A stretch of 64,000 nt of DNA, taken from NCBI GenBank assembly GCA_023206055.1, contig CP065366.1, positions 620,001 to 684,000 of the forward strand, given 5' to 3'. Source of the DNA: Vibrio cyclitrophicus (GTDB taxonomy: Bacteria > Pseudomonadota > Gammaproteobacteria > Enterobacterales > Vibrionaceae). Under the pieces are notes generated by a model that had not been told where the DNA came from, searched no databases, and worked only from the letters and a program-made list of their open reading frames with translations. Each line of letters opens with the position of its first letter. The stretch's first letter is position 1. A program made the translations under genes and the position numbers. Positions 61,309 to 64,000 of the stretch are shown in pieces.

Positions 61309-62574
61309 TTACTTGTTCTTAACGGCTTTCTTTTTCTTAGCGATTTTCTTTTTCTTAGCAATTTTTTGCTTCGCTACTGCTTTCTTGTCTTCTTTCTTCG
61401 GTTTCTTCTTCTTCGTTACCGCAGCTTTCTTGTGCGTTGGACGCATGCCTTCGATGAAGCGTTCTTTGATCGCATCTTCAGTGTAACGAGCCACACGTTC
61501 AATCATTAGCTGATCGTGTGCTTCAATGATAGAAACCGCGTTACCTTTTTTACCTGCACGAGCCGTACGGCCGATACGGTGTAGGTAGACATCTGCTGTA
61601 CGTGGCATGTCGTAGTTAATAACGTGGCTCACATCTGGAAGGTCGATACCACGAGCTGCGACGTCCGTTGCCAGCAGTACGTTGATAGAACCATCGCGGA
61701 AACGAGCAATAGCGTTGTTACGACGATCTTGAGGCATTTCACCTTGGATCCATACACATGGGATCTGTGCACTTTCTAGTTGAGCTCGAAGATCACCTAG
61801 GCGGTCACGAGTTTTCAAGAAGATGATGCTGCGTTCAGCTTGCTCTGTGATGATATGTTTTAGGATATCAAGTTTGTGTTTCGCTGAATCGGCGCGGTGA
61901 TACCATTGAGTGATCTTCTTACGTTCACGAAGTGATGATTTCGCATCGATCTCCGCTGGGTTTTTCAGCAGATCTTCAGTAAAACCTTCAATGCCTTTAC
62001 CTTCTAGCGTTGCTGAGAACAGTAAAGTTTGCTTACGCCAGCGACATTCTGCTGATAAACGGTCCACAACCGGGCCAAAGCCCATGTCTAGCATGCGGTC
62101 TGCTTCATCCAGAACTAACCATTCAATCGCACGACAATCGAAACGCTCACCTTCAATGTATTCCATCAAACGACCAGGTGTTGCGACTACGATATCCTGA
62201 GTTGTACTTAAGATATCTGCGTGCTCTTGGTACATCACACCGCCCGTGATCGTGAAGATATTTAGGCTAGTGTATTTAGCAAGCTCACGTGCTTGTTCGG
62301 TGATCTGCATTGCTAGCTCACGCGTTGGCGTCAGGATAAGCATACGTGCAGGGCCAGATTTCTTACGTGGGAAATCCAGTAGGTATTGCAGTGCTGGCAA
62401 TACAAATGATGCTGTTTTACCAGTACCTGTTGGCGCAGAAGCCAAAACGTCTCTTCCATCTAACGCTTGTGGGATTGCTTCAGCTTGTATCTGTGTAGGG
62501 CGTTCGTAGCCCATTTCGTCAATTGCTTTAAGCAGCTCTTGGTTTAGATCGAGTTCTGCAAAGGTTCTGATCAC
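61309..62574 (-). CDS. srmB: ATP-dependent RNA helicase SrmB
   Basis: DEAD-box helicase that helps early assembly of the large ribosomal subunit. The order of motifs is complete: Q motif (YERPTQIQAEAIPQAL), motif I (ASAPTGTGKT), Ia (LTPTRELAMQ), II (LVLDEADRMLDMG), III (FSATLEG), IV-V (ATDVAARGIDLPDVSHVINYD) and VI (HRIGRTARAGKKG). The last ~40 residues are almost all lysine/alanine (KKEDKKAVAKQKIAKKKKIA), a basic RNA-binding tail. The family call is strong and supported by trmN6 next door, as in E. coli. Confidence 0.94.
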   Translation of the reverse strand: MIRTFAELDLNQELLKAIDEMGYERPTQIQAEAIPQALDGRDVLASAPTGTGKTASFVLPALQYLLDFPRKKSGPARMLILTPTRELAMQITEQARELAKYTSLNIFTITGGVMYQEHADILSTTQDIVVATPGRLMEYIEGERFDCRAIEWLVLDEADRMLDMGFGPVVDRLSAECRWRKQTLLFSATLEGKGIEGFTEDLLKNPAEIDAKSSLRERKKITQWYHRADSAKHKLDILKHIITEQAERSIIFLKTRDRLGDLRAQLESAQIPCVWIQGEMPQDRRNNAIARFRDGSINVLLATDVAARGIDLPDVSHVINYDMPRTADVYLHRIGRTARAGKKGNAVSIIEAHDQLMIERVARYTEDAIKERFIEGMRPTHKKAAVTKKKKPKKEDKKAVAKQKIAKKKKIAKKKKAVKNK

Positions 62575-62681
62575 TGTTGTTTCTCCACAAGCAATAAATG
62601 TTTCTGCCTCAAAAAGCAGACGATAAAAAAGAGTAGTCGGACATTATAGAAGCATTAGTGATTAGGATCACATGGTATTTG

Positions 62682-63410
62682 CTACATCTTGAGATAAAAA
62701 TCTTTAGTAAGGGCAATAAATGCCTCGCTATAACCGCCATCGTGATGGATCGTAAGCGATTCACGCTTCAAATCTTGCTCGCAAGCAGGATCTTTAGACA
62801 ATTCAAACAGAACTCGAATTGCCGGTTTTTTGTCGGTTGTTTTCACATCAAGGCGTTTTGCTAGGTACCAACCACATTGCTCGGCAAGTTTGATGAAGCC
62901 TTCTCCCTCTGGCGTTGGCAGTATGAAGCTGGCCGTCGCAGAGTCGGTTGTTATCTCGAAGCAGCGCTTCGCAAGATCAAAGTGATCTAAGCTGTCTGTG
63001 TGTCTGGCGGTGGCTCTTTGGCTTTGTTGAGCCTGTTCTCCAGAGTTGAAGTAGGGCGGGTTACAGATGATTGCATCAAACCTTTGTGGAAAATCCGCCG
63101 TTAACACGCTGCCGTGATGAAGGGATATTCTATCTTGCCAAGGCGACTGCTCAATATTGACTGTGGCAGCATCAATGGCGTGTTGATCAATATCTATCGC
63201 AGAGATTAAAGCATCCTCAAAACGCTGCGTAGCCATCAAGGCCAACAAACCTGTTCCTGTTCCAATATCGAGTACACATGATCTTTGTGGCAGGCTTACC
63301 CACGCGCCAAGTAATACGCCATCGGTACTGACTGGCATGCCGCTTTGCCCGCCGTAAATTGAGAATTGCTTAAAATTGAAGCTTTTAGTTTGCACTGTTT
63401 TGTCTTTCAT
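62682..63410 (-). CDS. trmN6: tRNA1(Val) (adenine-37-N6)-methyltransferase
   Basis: Methyltransferase that modifies A37 of tRNA1(Val) (E. coli YfiC), 242 aa. SAM-binding motif CVLDIGTGTGLLALM; catalytic NPPY in AIICNPPYFNSGEQ. It lies upstream of srmB on the same strand with a 107-bp gap; in E. coli the two genes are also neighbours but divergent. Confidence 0.92.
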   Translation of the reverse strand: MKDKTVQTKSFNFKQFSIYGGQSGMPVSTDGVLLGAWVSLPQRSCVLDIGTGTGLLALMATQRFEDALISAIDIDQHAIDAATVNIEQSPWQDRISLHHGSVLTADFPQRFDAIICNPPYFNSGEQAQQSQRATARHTDSLDHFDLAKRCFEITTDSATASFILPTPEGEGFIKLAEQCGWYLAKRLDVKTTDKKPAIRVLFELSKDPACEQDLKRESLTIHHDGGYSEAFIALTKDFYLKM

Positions 63411-63724
63411 TAATGTTCTGAGTATCGAGATATTTTAAGTGATTAGCTCTAATGTTAACCGCTTGTATGGATCAATGTTCTGCTTTAGAAGTTATTGTTG
63501 TGAATTGTGGTTAGTTTATAATTGTGGCTATTTTTCTATAGCTAGTGGAATCCACTGCTTTTTGTTCTCATATGCAAATTTATATGGTGTTTTTGTGTGG
63601 TGACTTGCAGCTAGCCAGTTGTTTCGTCATTATGCGCGACTATTTTATAGATTGATTGGCAGCCTTGAGCTGTAACATTCATGTAAGCACAACATAAATT
63701 CATAAATATAATTAAGGATTATCT
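63411..63724. other. Intergenic region between trmN6 and brnQ
   Basis: A 314-bp AT-rich region between divergent genes, expected to hold both promoters. No ORF or RNA feature is recognised. Confidence 0.45.
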
Positions 63725-64000
63725 GTGAAACAGAGTCTAAAACTAACAGATATAATGGCATTGGGCTTTATGCTTTTTGCGTTTTTCTTGGGTGCGGGTA
63801 ATATCATCTTCCCACCTCTAGCTGGTCAATTAGCCGGTGATCACTTCCTTCCAGCGATGTCTGGTTTTCTGCTGACTGCCGTTGGTCTGCCGTTAATCAC
63901 TATCGTCGCTGTGGCAGTGGCTGGTGGCTCTTGGGGTCACTTAACTAAAGATCTTCCTAAGAAAGCTGCAACCATTATGGCTGTGCTGATCTTTATCATT
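63725..64000 (+). CDS. brnQ: Branched-chain amino acid transporter, 5' part
   Basis: First 92 codons of a LIVCS-family sodium-coupled leucine/isoleucine/valine carrier. It starts at a GTG with AAGGA upstream and runs off the right edge. Signature: LGFMLFAFFLGAGNIIFPPL near the N-terminus, then GFLLTAVGLPLITIVAVAVA. Membrane helices alternate with short loops as in BrnQ. About a fifth of the usual ~440 residues is present. Confidence 0.9.
   Translation, partial: MKQSLKLTDIMALGFMLFAFFLGAGNIIFPPLAGQLAGDHFLPAMSGFLLTAVGLPLITIVAVAVAGGSWGHLTKDLPKKAATIMAVLIFII

Overview
The window is a piece of a Vibrio chromosome, probably of the Splendidus clade. This is inferred from gene order and protein similarity recalled from memory; no search was run. 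The backbone has moderate GC content, densely packed housekeeping genes and strong rho-independent terminators. It also shows Vibrio-like linkages: two adjacent gltBD clusters, arcB facing arcA, thrLABC, grcA-nfo-ung, and srmB next to trmN6.

Backbone, left part (1-34600). The 3' end of carB is followed by a TSUP permease (yfcA) that overlaps a convergent LysR regulator. Next comes a minus-strand vitamin B12/nucleoside block (mtnN-cbiB-btuF, then yadS), a DUF1499 lipoprotein, and two complete gltB/gltD pairs transcribed in the same direction. yhcC, a PAS-GGDEF diguanylate cyclase, arcB and a small lipoprotein gene follow on the plus strand and face arcA, which has a perfect FNR box upstream. 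An rraA-like gene, a small predicted outer-membrane protein and the threonine operon (thrL leader peptide, attenuator, thrA, thrB, thrC) complete this part.

Genomic island (about 34780-54556, 19.8 kb). The island is inserted inside grcA, the autonomous glycyl radical cofactor gene. The 3' end of the host gene lies at 34609-34779 and its 5' end at 54557-54769. The island carries its own full-length, diverged grcA (53990-54367) in the same orientation, just downstream of the severed host 5' end. The host promoter region keeps two FNR boxes with centres 53 bp apart, so it can be expected to read through into the replacement gene. The mobility module is an operon of three long tyrosine-recombinase-type proteins plus a small coiled-coil protein (47056-53498). 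ATGACTTA-type repeats and a perfect 12-bp inverted repeat sit near both ends.

Island cargo (about 36220-46020). Two diverged copies of a roughly 250-bp non-coding sequence flank the cargo. It holds a three-gene unit with integron attC-like junctions that ends in an AbiJ/HEPN-like protein, a 49-aa membrane ORF, an unrecognised 379-aa protein divergent from a 740-aa CHAT-family protease-like protein, and a SIR2-HerA pair matching the known Nezha anti-phage system. The island therefore looks like a phage-defence island. The CHAT protein and the attC-linked operon are the least described parts.

Backbone, right part (54770-64000). This part holds nfo, a strongly SD-led 36-codon histidine-rich ORF, ung, a hemerythrin-like protein, a DUF3545 protein, an AGCS sodium:alanine/glycine symporter, yaaA, srmB, trmN6 and the 5' end of brnQ.
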